Positions 6,030 to 6,134 of a stretch of DNA of 6,134 nt are shown piece after piece. A program made the position numbers and the translations under genes. The notes under the pieces were generated by a model that was given only the letters and a program-made list of their open reading frames with translations, had not been told where the DNA came from and searched no databases. The number at the start of each line of letters is the position of its first letter. Positions within the stretch are counted from its first letter, which is position 1. Origin of the DNA: Candidatus Hydrogenedentota bacterium (GTDB taxonomy: Bacteria; Hydrogenedentota; Hydrogenedentia; Hydrogenedentales; JAEUWI01); contig JAUIKJ010000189.1 in NCBI GenBank assembly GCA_030430835.1, positions 1 to 6,134 of the forward strand. The letters run 5' to 3'.

Positions 6030-6134
6030 GTGCCCTCTGACTTGCCGTTCTCGCACCGCGCCGCGAGAACCCAGGTATCTTTGCTGCCGCCACCCTGCGA
6101 CGAGTTCACCACGAGCGAACCCTTCTTCAGCGCC
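6023..6134 (-). CDS. C-terminal end of circularly permuted ATP-grasp protein (DUF404/DUF407 type), partial
   Basis: The minus-strand frame entering at base 6133 is open for 36 codons and stops at TAA (6025-6023). It contains S-L-V-V-N-S-S-Q-G-G-G-S-K-D-T-W-V-L, the characteristic late motif of circularly permuted ATP-grasp proteins that pair with alpha-E. The motif is followed by a non-conserved tail ending in GTC. Members are predicted ATP-dependent carboxylate-amine ligases acting on peptides or related small substrates. The stop overlaps the alpha-E start within ATGCTAA, so the two are translationally coupled. The core ATP-binding region lies outside the window. Confidence 0.88.
   Translation of the reverse strand, partial: ALKKGSLVVNSSQGGGSKDTWVLAARCENGKSEGTC
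6033..6038 (-). promoter_or_regulatory. Ribosome binding site of the alpha-E gene inside the ATP-grasp gene
   Basis: AGAGGG on the minus strand (6038-6033) lies 3 bases before ATG 6029 and within the last codons of the ATP-grasp gene. The spacing is short, which would fit initiation mainly by ribosomes finishing the upstream gene. Confidence 0.45.

Overview
The window is GC-rich, densely coding bacterial DNA. It has Shine-Dalgarno-led genes and two products with clear N-terminal export signals, which points to a Gram-negative-type heterotroph. A secreted GH30 glycosidase, a large exported ankyrin protein and an ATP-grasp/alpha-E pair would fit a polysaccharide-degrading lineage such as Hydrogenedentota or the PVC group, but nothing here fixes the taxon and that placement is a guess. 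There are no RNA genes, mobile elements or CRISPR arrays, and no gap between genes reaches 300 bases.

Left half, + strand. The window opens in the last 37 codons of a probable thioredoxin-fold (TlpA/redoxin-like) protein (stop at 113-115). A secreted GH30 family glycoside hydrolase follows (179-1558), with both catalytic glutamates and the C-terminal beta domain visible. Next is an exported protein of 883 residues (1698-4349) built almost wholly of ankyrin repeats. Its core is eleven consecutive repeats of exactly 33 residues, a 99-bp DNA period without any indel.

Right half, - strand, convergent with the left half across only 9 bp. In transcription order: the last 36 codons of a circularly permuted ATP-grasp protein (stop at 6023-6025), an alpha-E (DUF403) protein whose ATG overlaps that stop in ATGCTAA, and a beta-class (Can-type) carbonic anhydrase with its own sigma70-like promoter (TTGACG-N17-TATCTT). 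The ATP-grasp/alpha-E pair belongs to a widespread, poorly characterised predicted peptide-ligase or peptide-modification system. This is the least understood biology in the window. The transglutaminase-like gene that often accompanies it is absent downstream, where the carbonic anhydrase sits instead.

Working together: the ATP-grasp and alpha-E genes are almost certainly translationally coupled. The carbonic anhydrase looks independently expressed and supplies bicarbonate or CO2 interconversion to general metabolism. The GH30 enzyme and the ankyrin protein share a strand and an extracytoplasmic destination, but a functional link between them is only inferred.
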